64,000 nucleotides of DNA from Bryobacterales bacterium (lineage in GTDB: Bacteria; Acidobacteriota; Terriglobia; Bryobacterales; Bryobacteraceae): NCBI GenBank assembly GCA_019261985.1, contig JAFAQY010000013.1, positions 17,500 through 81,499 of the forward strand, written 5' to 3'. The translations under genes were made by a program, and so were the position numbers. The notes below the pieces were generated by a model, which saw only the letters and a list, made by a program, of their open reading frames with translations, was not told the origin of the DNA and did no database searches. How positions within the stretch are numbered: the stretch's first letter is position 1; the number at the start of each line of letters is the position of its first letter. Positions 18,297-25,459 of this stretch are shown here, in pieces.

Positions 18297-18477
18297 TTCA
18301 AGAATCCACTTCGCGCCGGAAGTGAATCAGCTCGACGGGACACCACTATCGAGGATCATCGCTACGAAAACAACTTCTGAAGGCGAGTTCGGCTCCGTAA
18401 GAATGTGTTTCCCTTGTATTGCGGCTTCAAAATCGTCAACCTCGAATGCTATGTGGGGGCAGACTTGATCAGTGAGT
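18297..18477 (-). pseudogene. VOC (glyoxalase/bleomycin resistance) family, C-terminal relic
   Basis: On the minus strand one frame reads CPHIAFEVDDFEAAIQGK, then ILTEPNSPSEVVFVAMILDSG, and stops; a one-base shift continues it as CPVELIHFRREVDS. Together this is the typical C-terminal half of a VOC-fold protein (PHIAFEVDD, and the metal-ligand context PVELI). The N-terminal half is missing. It lies just downstream of the antitoxin gene, whose stop codon is 10 bp away. Confidence 0.6.
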
Positions 18478-18486
18478 ACGCATCAT

Positions 18487-18756
18487 CTAAGAGCGCAACA
18501 TCTGCTCAAAGCGGGCGTCCATTTCTTCTTCTTCGATGAACTCGCCACGGTCGGCTTGCGCGATACCTTCACGCACGGCTGCACGGAAGCGGGCTTCCTC
18601 CTCCAGCAGGCGCAAAGCGGCGTCCTTCACCAAACGCTCGGGGTCCGTCCCTGACTTCGTGGCAATCTGCGCAAGCTGCGCTTCCTGCTCGGCTGTGAAG
18701 TGAACTTCGATGCCCTTCAAGATACTTAAAAACCGGCTGTGAAGCAAGTTTTTCAT
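18487..18756 (-). CDS. Antitoxin-like protein, ParD/CopG type, without partner toxin
   Basis: The product has 89 residues. The core EVHFTAEQEAQLAQIATKSG, then EEEARFRAAVREGIAQADRGEFIEEEEM, is typical of small antitoxins that bind DNA through a ribbon-helix-helix N-terminus and cap a RelE/ParE-type toxin with the acidic C-terminal helix. No toxin gene follows: the next downstream sequence is a VOC relic. It may be an orphan antitoxin or a remnant of a system whose toxin was lost. The true start could lie about 14 codons further in (TTG before GIEVHF), closer to the usual family length. Confidence 0.7.
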   Translation of the reverse strand: MKNLLHSRFLSILKGIEVHFTAEQEAQLAQIATKSGTDPERLVKDAALRLLEEEARFRAAVREGIAQADRGEFIEEEEMDARFEQMLRS

Positions 18757-18773
18757 TTACTCGTCACCGGACG

Positions 18774-18802
18774 TTGACACAACTACTGCCGACTTGTACC
18801 AT
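18774..18802 (+). promoter_or_regulatory. Sigma-70-type promoter
   Basis: TTGACA at 18774-18779, 17 bases, then TACCAT at 18797-18802. It points toward the tandem hairpins at 18844-18897 and the VOC gene at 18942, back to back with the antitoxin gene. Confidence 0.5.
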
Positions 18803-18843
18803 ACTGCATGTAGCCTGCGTTTCGGGCCTCAAACATCAGTAAG

Positions 18844-18868
18844 CCGCGAGAGTCGCGGTTTTTTCTTT
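18844..18868 (+). terminator. Rho-independent terminator 1
   Basis: CCGCGA and TCGCGG form a six-pair stem with loop GAG, directly followed by TTTTTTCTTTT. It lies about 35 bases after the expected start of transcription from the promoter at 18774, so a transcript of about 55-60 nt would end here. Confidence 0.65.
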
Positions 18869-18875
18869 TGGTAAC

Positions 18876-18900
18876 AGCCGCGCTGGTCGCGGCTTTTGCT
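18876..18900 (+). terminator. Rho-independent terminator 2
   Basis: AGCCGCG and CGCGGCT form a seven-pair stem with loop CTGGT followed by TTTTGCTTT. It is a second stop signal eight bases after the first and before the VOC gene. Confidence 0.55.
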
Positions 18901-18941
18901 TTAATTGGCCACGACTGCGGCTTGAAACAAGAGGGAGGACC

Positions 18942-19322
18942 ATGGGAATTCTGGAGTCCGCAAGGCCGGCGATCGTCATCTGCACGAGAGACCGCGCCCG
19001 CGCCACCGCGTTTTATAGCAAGGCACTCGGGCTCGTGCTGGCTCACGAAGACAAATTCGGGGCCATGTTCAATACTGGTGGAGTCACGCTTCGCATGTCC
19101 TTCGTGGCTGATTTCACGGCGCACGAGCACACGATACTCGGCTTCAGCGTGCCGGATGTGAAAGCGGCCGTAGCAGCTCTGCGCGAAAAAGGCATTACAT
19201 TTAACACCTATCCAGGTTTCAATCAGGACGAGCTTGGCATTTTGACCCTCCCGGGAGGAGTTGGGCGCGTGGCTTGGTTTAAGGATCCAGATGGCAATGT
19301 GCTAAGCGTGACGGATACTTGA
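18942..19322 (+). CDS. VOC family protein (glyoxalase/bleomycin resistance/dioxygenase fold)
   Basis: A single-domain VOC protein of 126 residues, made of two beta-alpha-beta-beta-beta modules. Motifs include ARATAFYSKALGLVLAHED in module 1 and GFSVPDVKAAVAALREKGI and WFKDPDGNVLSVTDT in module 2. The last block carries the usual Glu/Asp-region and PDGN turn, although the metal-binding Glu is not obvious (NVLSV), so it may not be a classical glyoxalase I. A GAGGGAGGACC ribosome site precedes the ATG. Expression would have to pass two terminators or start at a promoter I did not detect. A related relic is at 18297..18477. Confidence 0.8.
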   Translation: MGILESARPAIVICTRDRARATAFYSKALGLVLAHEDKFGAMFNTGGVTLRMSFVADFTAHEHTILGFSVPDVKAAVAALREKGITFNTYPGFNQDELGILTLPGGVGRVAWFKDPDGNVLSVTDT

Positions 19323-19837
19323 GCCAAGCGTGGCACCACAGGTATCCGCTCGAATCAAGGACGTTCCATTCTGAGCGCTCACCGGGCTCCGGGTCTGTGC
19401 GTGCTGAGGCTCGACAGGACGTGCCGTCCTTTCCGCGCCCCTTTTCTCGCTCGCGGAATCCTTCCTTCGCTGCGCTTCGGATTTGATCTTGACGAATCGG
19501 AATCGCTTTTTATGCAATCAGACAATCACCGTCGCTCCGCTTCGGGGGCTCATCGGGATCATGCCGGAATAGCGGTCGCGTTCCCTTCGGAATCGGCGAT
19601 CGCGTTCAGCGGAATCGCAGCTAACTAATGCTGTCGGACGGCCCGCAGATCCCGGGTGCTCGACCAATCGAGTACAGCCATTCTTATCCTTCTTCCATCG
19701 CAGCCTGCTAGCACCATTTATCGGCGGCCTCACGCGCGGATGGCAGAGAAGACCTTTGCCGATTGAATTCTCAAAGCGCGGGGGTCCAGCGGATACATCG
19801 TCTAGTGCTTAACTGGAGAACTTCACGTCACCGCTTT
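19323..19837. other. Intergenic region, no gene supported
   Basis: About 515 bp between the VOC gene and a palindromic repeat. The + strand carries repeated phrases such as TCGGAATC and GCGGAATCG around 19490-19620, which suggests mobile-element debris. No frame matches a family I know. Confidence 0.35.
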
Positions 19838-19878
19838 AGGCGGGCTGAAGCCCGCCGCAGGCTGAAGCCCGCCCCACA
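19838..19878. repeat. Palindromic repeat unit (two hairpins plus CCCCACA)
   Basis: GGCGGGCTGAAGCCCGCC and GCAGGCTGAAGCCCGC followed by CCCCACA. Nearly the same unit occurs at 22167 and 33790. Thirteen bases further on lies CTGCAATTAGGTACTT (19891-19906), which recurs near repeats at 40280 and 50747. Confidence 0.85.
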
Positions 19879-19927
19879 GCGGGCTGGATTCTGCAATTAG
19901 GTACTTGCATTTATCTGTACCTGGCTT

Positions 19928-21721
19928 TTACTTGCCTTCCTGTGAAGTCGAACGCAGCCCGATCGCAGGCAGATACTCGCCTAGCAGCTTTCGCTGCCAC
20001 CATGCTCCGGTGCGCTTATGGGTTTCCCAATCGGTGAAGGTATAGTCGTAGACTTGCGCGCGGATAAATTTGGGCGGATGATTCGGAAACGGGTTCGTCT
20101 CCAGCAACCCAAGCACATCGGGAGATCCTTCCAGGAGCCTCAGCGCGAAGCCTAGAAACCAGGGATTGGATTGAAAGTTGCCAAGGGCGGCGAACCACAT
20201 CTGCCAGTCCAGGCGCGGCTGATAAGGCTGAACCCAGCGCGGGGCTTGATATAGATTTCCGGGTTTGTAGCGAAACTCGTAAGCTTGCCAGTTCTCGCCG
20301 TCATCGGAACCCTCGACGATGATCTCGGGCCGCATGGTGGTCATATTCGCGAACAGGCCGTAGGTGTTGGAGATCTGGAAAGGAGCGGCCATGCGTCCCA
20401 GCGAGCTCAGAGGCTCGGGAGCAATCCCTGAAATCGCTTCCGATAATCGTGTGACGCCTAGCGTCAGCAGCAGCGCGGTCAGAAGCGCCAGGGCCACGCG
20501 GGCCGGTTTGGCCGCGGGCGCCTCCAGTATTCGTAGCTTGAGCCATGCGAATTCGCGGTCGTCGAAAAGGAAGAACACCAACGCAATCGTCAGCAGGTTA
20601 AAGAACGTGTAATTACCGGTCAGGAAAATTAGCACTTGAAGCGCGATGATCGACCAGGCTCCGGCATGACGGATGCGCCTGGGCATAAAGATCAAAAACG
20701 GAGTGGCCAATTCGATGGTGAGAACCAGGAAAGTTGCGCCGCGAAGAAATCCCCCCGGAAGTTTATCCGCGTACCACGAAATCACGTGCGGTAGCGGTTG
20801 CGTGTGGAAATGGTAATCGAGCGCGGTCAGGTTGCGCCAGGTGCGGTCCTGGCTGCCGAGCTTGACATATCCCGACAAAAAAATCAGGCGGAAAACCAGC
20901 CAGCGGAAAAGCCAGGCAACGGTCCGCGCGCCGGATACCGAGCGGGCGAAGAACATAGCGAGGAATCCGGCTTCGAGTAACAGCGAGTCCCACTGGAATG
21001 TGAGAAACTCCTGGCCCGCCATGCTGAAAGAAAGATAAAGCACGAAGCACAGCAGCAAACAGAGCCGTTCCAGGCGTCCGAACAGAACCAGCGCAGCCAG
21101 CGCCGCGCCCACAAGCGCCGCGCCTTCGAGCACCCGGTCGCTCGAGTTCCACCAAAAGATGGAGGGCAGCGCCGCCAGCCGCATGGGGCCGAAACTGCGC
21201 GATATGCGCGCGAAATACTCTTGGGCCGGCGCAACCCCGTGGGAGCCGACCAACCCCAATACCTGCACGGCGAGCGAGCCGAACGCGATGATGTAAATCG
21301 CCGCGAGCAATCGGAGGAAAACCCATTGCGTGGTCAGAAACCGCGACGGCTCGATATGCCTGCCGAATGTAAAGCGCGTGAGTTGGTAGAAAAGACTCCG
21401 CCGTTTTGCGATAACGCGGTACGCTGCTTCCAAAATCCAAGCGAATGTCCGGGAGGATTCGTACGCCTTCTCGCGGCCGAGCGTTTCGAAAACCGCGCGC
21501 GCGCCGCTAACGTACGATCCGTCGGGACGGACGAGCTGCACCGCTTCCGCGAATTGCTCACGCGCTATTTGCGGGAACCGGCCCGCAACTTCTTGCGAAG
21601 GCGCGTATTCGACTTCACCGCCGGTCAGTTTCTTCCAATAGTCGATCCAAATGCGGCAGAATCCGCACTTGCCGTCGTAGATTAAGAGCGGCTTTGGGAG
21701 TTGGTCCGGCGTTGTTCCACA
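19928..21721 (-). CDS. DCC (DUF393) thiol-disulfide domain fused to lipase maturation factor
   Basis: From the GTG at 21541 a 537-residue membrane protein is encoded with the features of lipase maturation factor (LMF1-like) proteins: many membrane helices, FQWDSLLLEAGF, GYVKLGSQD..WRNLTALDYHF, NYTFFNLLTIAL and WQMWFAALG. The frame stays open upstream to a TAG at 21724 and encodes LLIYDGKCGFCRIWIDYW, the signature DGxCxxC of DCC-family oxidoreductases, so the natural protein is a DCC-LMF fusion. No ATG, GTG or TTG lies in frame before the CxxC motif. Either an unusual start (ACG/ATC/ATT), or a frameshift after a GTG near 21720, or start loss must be assumed. It may help fold secreted enzymes. 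Confidence 0.75.
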   Translation of the reverse strand, partial: CGTTPDQLPKPLLIYDGKCGFCRIWIDYWKKLTGGEVEYAPSQEVAGRFPQIAREQFAEAVQLVRPDGSYVSGARAVFETLGREKAYESSRTFAWILEAAYRVIAKRRSLFYQLTRFTFGRHIEPSRFLTTQWVFLRLLAAIYIIAFGSLAVQVLGLVGSHGVAPAQEYFARISRSFGPMRLAALPSIFWWNSSDRVLEGAALVGAALAALVLFGRLERLCLLLCFVLYLSFSMAGQEFLTFQWDSLLLEAGFLAMFFARSVSGARTVAWLFRWLVFRLIFLSGYVKLGSQDRTWRNLTALDYHFHTQPLPHVISWYADKLPGGFLRGATFLVLTIELATPFLIFMPRRIRHAGAWSIIALQVLIFLTGNYTFFNLLTIALVFFLFDDREFAWLKLRILEAPAAKPARVALALLTALLLTLGVTRLSEAISGIAPEPLSSLGRMAAPFQISNTYGLFANMTTMRPEIIVEGSDDGENWQAYEFRYKPGNLYQAPRWVQPYQPRLDWQMWFAALGNFQSNPWFLGFALRLLEGSPDVLGLLETNPFPNHPPKFIRAQVYDYTFTDWETHKRTGAWWQRKLLGEYLPAIGLRSTSQEGK

Positions 21722-21767
21722 CTACCACGCCCGCGCCAAGCTCCTCGATACTGCGTCGAGCCTTGCG

Positions 21768-22040
21768 TCAGGAAATCGGCGGACGCATCAATTCCTGATA
21801 CGTGTACACTCCAGCGATAGCCAACAACAGCACGACCGAAAGGACGCCGAAGATGATGCTGTATCTTCCGATGGACTGTAGTTTGCCCACCAGCACCTGC
21901 TGCTGTTTCGCCATGTGCTGCTCGCCGACGCCAAGGAAGATCTGGTCGTCCTCCTTCATCGAAAGCAGCGCCCGATAAATAAGAAGCGCGACAAGGATTG
22001 CAGTGGCCGCCACCCATACGGCCATCAGAGCACTCAACAT
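21768..22040 (-). CDS. Small membrane protein, two transmembrane helices
   Basis: The product has 90 residues from ATG 22040, which follows AGGAGGTTCCT at ideal distance. Helix 1 covers about residues 4-26, then a cytoplasmic stretch (MKEDDQIFLGVGEQHMAKQQQ), then helix 2 at about 57-80. I do not recognise the family. The distance to the DCC-LMF gene downstream is under 50 bp, so they may share a transcript. A longer frame to 22208 lacks a ribosome site and runs into the palindromic repeat. Confidence 0.65.
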   Translation of the reverse strand: MLSALMAVWVAATAILVALLIYRALLSMKEDDQIFLGVGEQHMAKQQQVLVGKLQSIGRYSIIFGVLSVVLLLAIAGVYTYQELMRPPIS

Positions 22041-22166
22041 AGGAACCTCCTGGGCCAAGATTGTATTCCGGCAGGGTGTGGAGCGCAATGCGGCTAAGGG
22101 GAGGGTGTCAAGCGCGGAATGCGCGGGGCGCTTGTGGTTAGTTGTAAGAGTTCGCGTAACCCGATC

Positions 22167-22207
22167 AGGCGGACTGAAGCCCGCCGCAGGCTGAAGCCCG
22201 CCCCACA
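22167..22207. repeat. Palindromic repeat unit (two hairpins plus CCCCACA)
   Basis: Same structure as 19838..19878 with GGCGGACTGAAGCCCGCC as the first hairpin. It lies between the small membrane protein gene and the 3' end of hrcA. Confidence 0.8.
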
Positions 22208-22220
22208 ACCGGATTCAACG

Positions 22221-23234
22221 CTAGGCGTTTTGGAACGCGGCGCCTACGTGCTTTACGGCGGAAATTACGCGGCCGTAGTTCATCCGCATGGGGCCGAGGA
22301 CGGCGATTACGGCGGACATTCCGTTCGGCAGGATGACCGGCACTCCGATCAGCGAAAGCTGGCCCATGGAAGGGTGGATCTCCGCTAAGCCGACGTGCAC
22401 GCCGATCGCGCCGGAGGGTTGTTCCAGAAATCGATCCAGCAGCTCGAGCACGCGCTTCTTTTCTTCCAGAGCGCGGAAGAGCTCGCGCATCTTTTCCTTC
22501 GTCAAGCGCAAATCTACAACGAACAAATTGCTGGCGCCCTCCATATGGACTTCCGGCTCGGGACCAAAATCAAGGAGGCCCTTCGCATACAGGAGCGTCA
22601 GCTTCTTAAGGAGCGCATCGTAGGTCGCGGCAGCATGCTCCAGGCGGCTTGCCATCTCACGCCGCACGTTCTCGATTGTCCAGCCGGCGAAGTTGCGATT
22701 GATGTAGTTTCGGATGGAGATTAATTCGTCAGAACTGATCGCCTCTTCGAGACTAACCACGCGGTTGCGGACCTGTTGGTCGCGCGTTACGACCACCATG
22801 AGCACGCGCCCGGCAGTTAAGCCCACCAATTCCACCTGTTCCAGCGCGGGGCTGGATTGCGGGATCGCGGCGGCGATACCCACGCTGCTGGTCATTTCCG
22901 TGAGCCTTCGCGACGTGTGCTCGATGCGGGCTTCCACGGTGTCGAACATTCCAAGCTCCGAACGGAGCCGCTCAATCTCAACCGAGGCGAGCTTGCGCAA
23001 GCTCAGGGATTCGACATAGCTGCGGAAAGCTTGTTCCGTGGGGACGCGTCCCGCGGACGTATGCGGCTGGGATAGAAACCCCTCCTCCGCTAAATCCGCC
23101 ATCGCATTGCGAATAGAGGCGGCGCTTAGGCCGTCGTGCCAGCGGCGAGCGATGGCGCGCGACGCTACAGGCTCGCCCGTGGCGATGTATGCTTCGACGA
23201 TTTCATGCAGCACCTCCCGGTTGCGGGGTGTCAC
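22221..23234 (-). CDS. hrcA: Heat-inducible transcription repressor HrcA
   Basis: The product has 337 residues, the usual length. The N-terminal winged helix carries NREVLHEIVEAYIATGEPVASRAIA and SAASIRNAMADLAEEGFLSQPHTSAGRVPT, the classical HrcA signature; a GAF-like domain follows. HrcA represses heat-shock genes (groESL, dnaK) by binding CIRCE inverted repeats. I do not see a CIRCE element or a chaperone gene nearby, so it acts on distant targets here. A GTG start with GGGACAGGG upstream is used. The gene is separated by about 75 bp from the end of the transhydrogenase gene and may be the last gene of that transcript. Confidence 0.95.
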   Translation of the reverse strand: MTPRNREVLHEIVEAYIATGEPVASRAIARRWHDGLSAASIRNAMADLAEEGFLSQPHTSAGRVPTEQAFRSYVESLSLRKLASVEIERLRSELGMFDTVEARIEHTSRRLTEMTSSVGIAAAIPQSSPALEQVELVGLTAGRVLMVVVTRDQQVRNRVVSLEEAISSDELISIRNYINRNFAGWTIENVRREMASRLEHAAATYDALLKKLTLLYAKGLLDFGPEPEVHMEGASNLFVVDLRLTKEKMRELFRALEEKKRVLELLDRFLEQPSGAIGVHVGLAEIHPSMGQLSLIGVPVILPNGMSAVIAVLGPMRMNYGRVISAVKHVGAAFQNA

Positions 23235-23310
23235 GGCCCTGTCCCTGTTCCTAAATTAAATCTTACGAGCCAAGCGCAGCTTTGGTCAAGAACCGCTTCA
23301 GGCCCCGGTC

Positions 23311-24609
23311 TTACCACGCCACCATCGACTCCTCAAAAAGGCGGCTGAGATCTTCTGTCCCCGCCGGCCGCGGCGAAAGTTTTGTTACGCGGTGCTGTGG
23401 AAGTGTGCCTTGCACCAGTGTGGGGATATCCGATGAGCAGTAGCCGATCTCCCGCAAGCCGTTGGGCGTTTTCAGCCGTTCCATGAACCAGACAATGCGG
23501 TCGGAAAGAATATTCCCCGCGTCTTCGCAACGCGCGCGGGAGACATCAGCGCCTAAAGCCTCCGCGGCTTGCAAATGGCGCTCGGGCCGCGCGGACGCGG
23601 TGAAGCGGAAGACCGCGGGAGCATTTAGAATGACCGAAAAACCGTGGGGGATCAGCGGGTGATCCACTGCATAACCGGGCGCGCGGTAGCCGTTGACATG
23701 GCCCGAAACCGGATACGACATCCCGTGCGGCAAATGCACGCCCGCGTTCCCGAACCCTACTCCGGCGTACGATGCCGCGAGGATCATGTTGGCGCGAGCC
23801 TCATCGTCGGATGGATCCTCTACCGCCCGCACAATATATTTGGCAACCATTCGCAGCGCCTGCAGCGACCAGATATCGCTGATCGGGTTCGATCCCTGAT
23901 ATGCGGGACGCAACGCGGGGCGCTCCGGCCGCGGCCTTTCGGAAAACGGCAGCGCGGTGTAGGACTCGATGGCGTGGCTTAGAATATCGAGACCGCTCGA
24001 CGCGGCGACCTGCGGCGGCATAGTGCGCGTATTCTCGGGATCGAGATAGCCGAGCGTAGGCTTCAGGCGGCGGCTGGCGATGCCGGTCTTGGCGTGCATC
24101 CGGCTGAGGTCGAAAATGCTGACGCCCGTGGTTTCACTGCCGGTCCCGGCCGTGGTTGGAATGGCCAACAGCGGCTTCAGAGGACCGGGAACCGGAATGC
24201 CCTTCCCGATGGGCGGATTGACGTAATCGAGAAATTCCTCGGGCGGATGGGTCGTGTACAGGTTGACCGCCTTAGCCGTATCGATGGTTGAGCCTCCGCC
24301 GAGGGCGACAAACGCGTCATAGCGCCCCCGCTCGGAGCCTTGCCGCGCGAACGCGATGGCATCCAGGAACGACTCGTCGGTGGGTTCGACGCGGACCCGG
24401 TCGTAAACGCAATACGGAATGCGGCTCGCATCGAGCGATTCGAAAGCGACGTGGGCGGCGGGGGTGGTTTTCACCACGGGGTCGGTGATGACAAGCACAT
24501 TGCGCGCGCCGGCGTCCGCGAGGTCCATGCCGAGTTCGCGGGTGACTCCCGCGCCGAAGCGGATGTTCGAGACGGCCATTTCAAAAGCGAACTCTTGTTT
24601 TTCGGACAT
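23311..24609 (-). CDS. Hydroxyacid-oxoacid transhydrogenase (iron-containing ADH family)
   Basis: The product has 432 residues, homologous to group III iron-containing alcohol dehydrogenases. The dinucleotide site GGGSTIDTAKAVNL and the metal-region sequences GLDILSHAIESY, GVHLPHGMSYPVSGHVNGYRAPGYAVDHPLIPHG are seen. The last block is characteristic of the ADHFE1/HOT branch, which transfers hydride between 4-hydroxybutyrate (or other hydroxyacids) and 2-oxoglutarate. The closing LVQGTLPQHRVTKLSPRP also fits HOT. It lies one base after the MBL-fold gene, so the two are co-translated or at least co-transcribed. Confidence 0.8.
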   Translation of the reverse strand: MSEKQEFAFEMAVSNIRFGAGVTRELGMDLADAGARNVLVITDPVVKTTPAAHVAFESLDASRIPYCVYDRVRVEPTDESFLDAIAFARQGSERGRYDAFVALGGGSTIDTAKAVNLYTTHPPEEFLDYVNPPIGKGIPVPGPLKPLLAIPTTAGTGSETTGVSIFDLSRMHAKTGIASRRLKPTLGYLDPENTRTMPPQVAASSGLDILSHAIESYTALPFSERPRPERPALRPAYQGSNPISDIWSLQALRMVAKYIVRAVEDPSDDEARANMILAASYAGVGFGNAGVHLPHGMSYPVSGHVNGYRAPGYAVDHPLIPHGFSVILNAPAVFRFTASARPERHLQAAEALGADVSRARCEDAGNILSDRIVWFMERLKTPNGLREIGYCSSDIPTLVQGTLPQHRVTKLSPRPAGTEDLSRLFEESMVAW

Positions 24610-24610
24610 G

Positions 24611-25459
24611 TTACTCGTAAAAAGCGGGGGATTTCTTCAATTTCGCAAATTGAATGATATCGTGTTGGATCCACAGCTCGGCTTTCTTCTCTTTGAGCAG
24701 CGCCTCGACTTTGGCCTTGGATGCGGCTTCCGTCTGTGGATCGCCGAGGTTGGCGAAGGGAGTGAAGTCTTTCAGCGTGCGCTCGGACGGGTAATGGTAA
24801 AGATCGCCGCTGAGCAGCACAGGCCCGGTCTTCGCGAGATTGACCAATAGCGACTGGTGGCCCGGCGTGTGACCCGGCGTTGAAACGATGATGACGGAGC
24901 CGTCGCCGAAGACATCGTAGTCGCCGTCGAGAATCACGGTCTTGCTGTTTTTGAGCGCGGCGAAACGCGCGTTGTTCGGGTTCTCTTTCTCCGGCGGCTT
25001 TTGCGGAAACATGAAATCGCGCTCCTTCCGCTGGACCAGCCACGTGGAAGCGGCAAATTCATTGCCGTTAGCCGAGTGGTCGTAGTGATTATGCGATAGC
25101 GCGAGATACGTGATGTCGGAAGGCTGGTAGCCGATTTCCGCCAGCTGGCTGTTAAGTGTTTTGGTGACGGTCGCCCGCGCTTCGGTTGTGCCGCCCGGCT
25201 TGATGAGTTCGTCGGGGATCACTCCCGAATCCCACAGCAGCGTTCCACGAGGGTTCACGATCAGGTATGCGGCGACGGACATATCGGTGACGGTGATGCC
25301 GCGATCGAGCAGCGGCTGCGGATTGCCGCTCTTGAGATGGCCGCAGTCGAACACATACAGGCGCACGGAGGAAACCGGGGAGGGTTTCTGTGCGTGCGCC
25401 GGATGGAGGAGCGCAAATGGCGCGATCGCAGCTAAGGTGGCGAGAGCTAATTTATACAT
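24611..25459 (-). CDS. Secreted MBL-fold hydrolase, N-acyl homoserine lactonase-like
   Basis: The product has 282 residues with a signal peptide (1-23, ending AHA). The zinc motif is SH123-N-H125-Y-D127-H128-S, followed by STPGHTPGHQSL and LSGDLYHYP, the pattern of the AttM/AiiA-like lactonase group. The preceding YLIVNPRGTLLWDSGV strand is also typical. The substrate may be a lactone, but the group includes other esterases. The start overlaps the end of the YfhO gene by eight bases, and the next gene is a hydroxyacid transhydrogenase: lactone opening would yield a hydroxyacid, which makes the pair suggestive. Confidence 0.8.
   Translation of the reverse strand: MYKLALATLAAIAPFALLHPAHAQKPSPVSSVRLYVFDCGHLKSGNPQPLLDRGITVTDMSVAAYLIVNPRGTLLWDSGVIPDELIKPGGTTEARATVTKTLNSQLAEIGYQPSDITYLALSHNHYDHSANGNEFAASTWLVQRKERDFMFPQKPPEKENPNNARFAALKNSKTVILDGDYDVFGDGSVIIVSTPGHTPGHQSLLVNLAKTGPVLLSGDLYHYPSERTLKDFTPFANLGDPQTEAASKAKVEALLKEKKAELWIQHDIIQFAKLKKSPAFYE

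Noticed and set aside
21682..22017. Minus-strand 111-codon frame running into the DCC-LMF start region
   Set aside because: It overlaps the small membrane protein, which has an excellent ribosome site and clear membrane helices.
22221..23310. CIRCE operator for HrcA near its own gene
   Set aside because: No TTAGCACTC inverted repeat was seen upstream of or around the gene.
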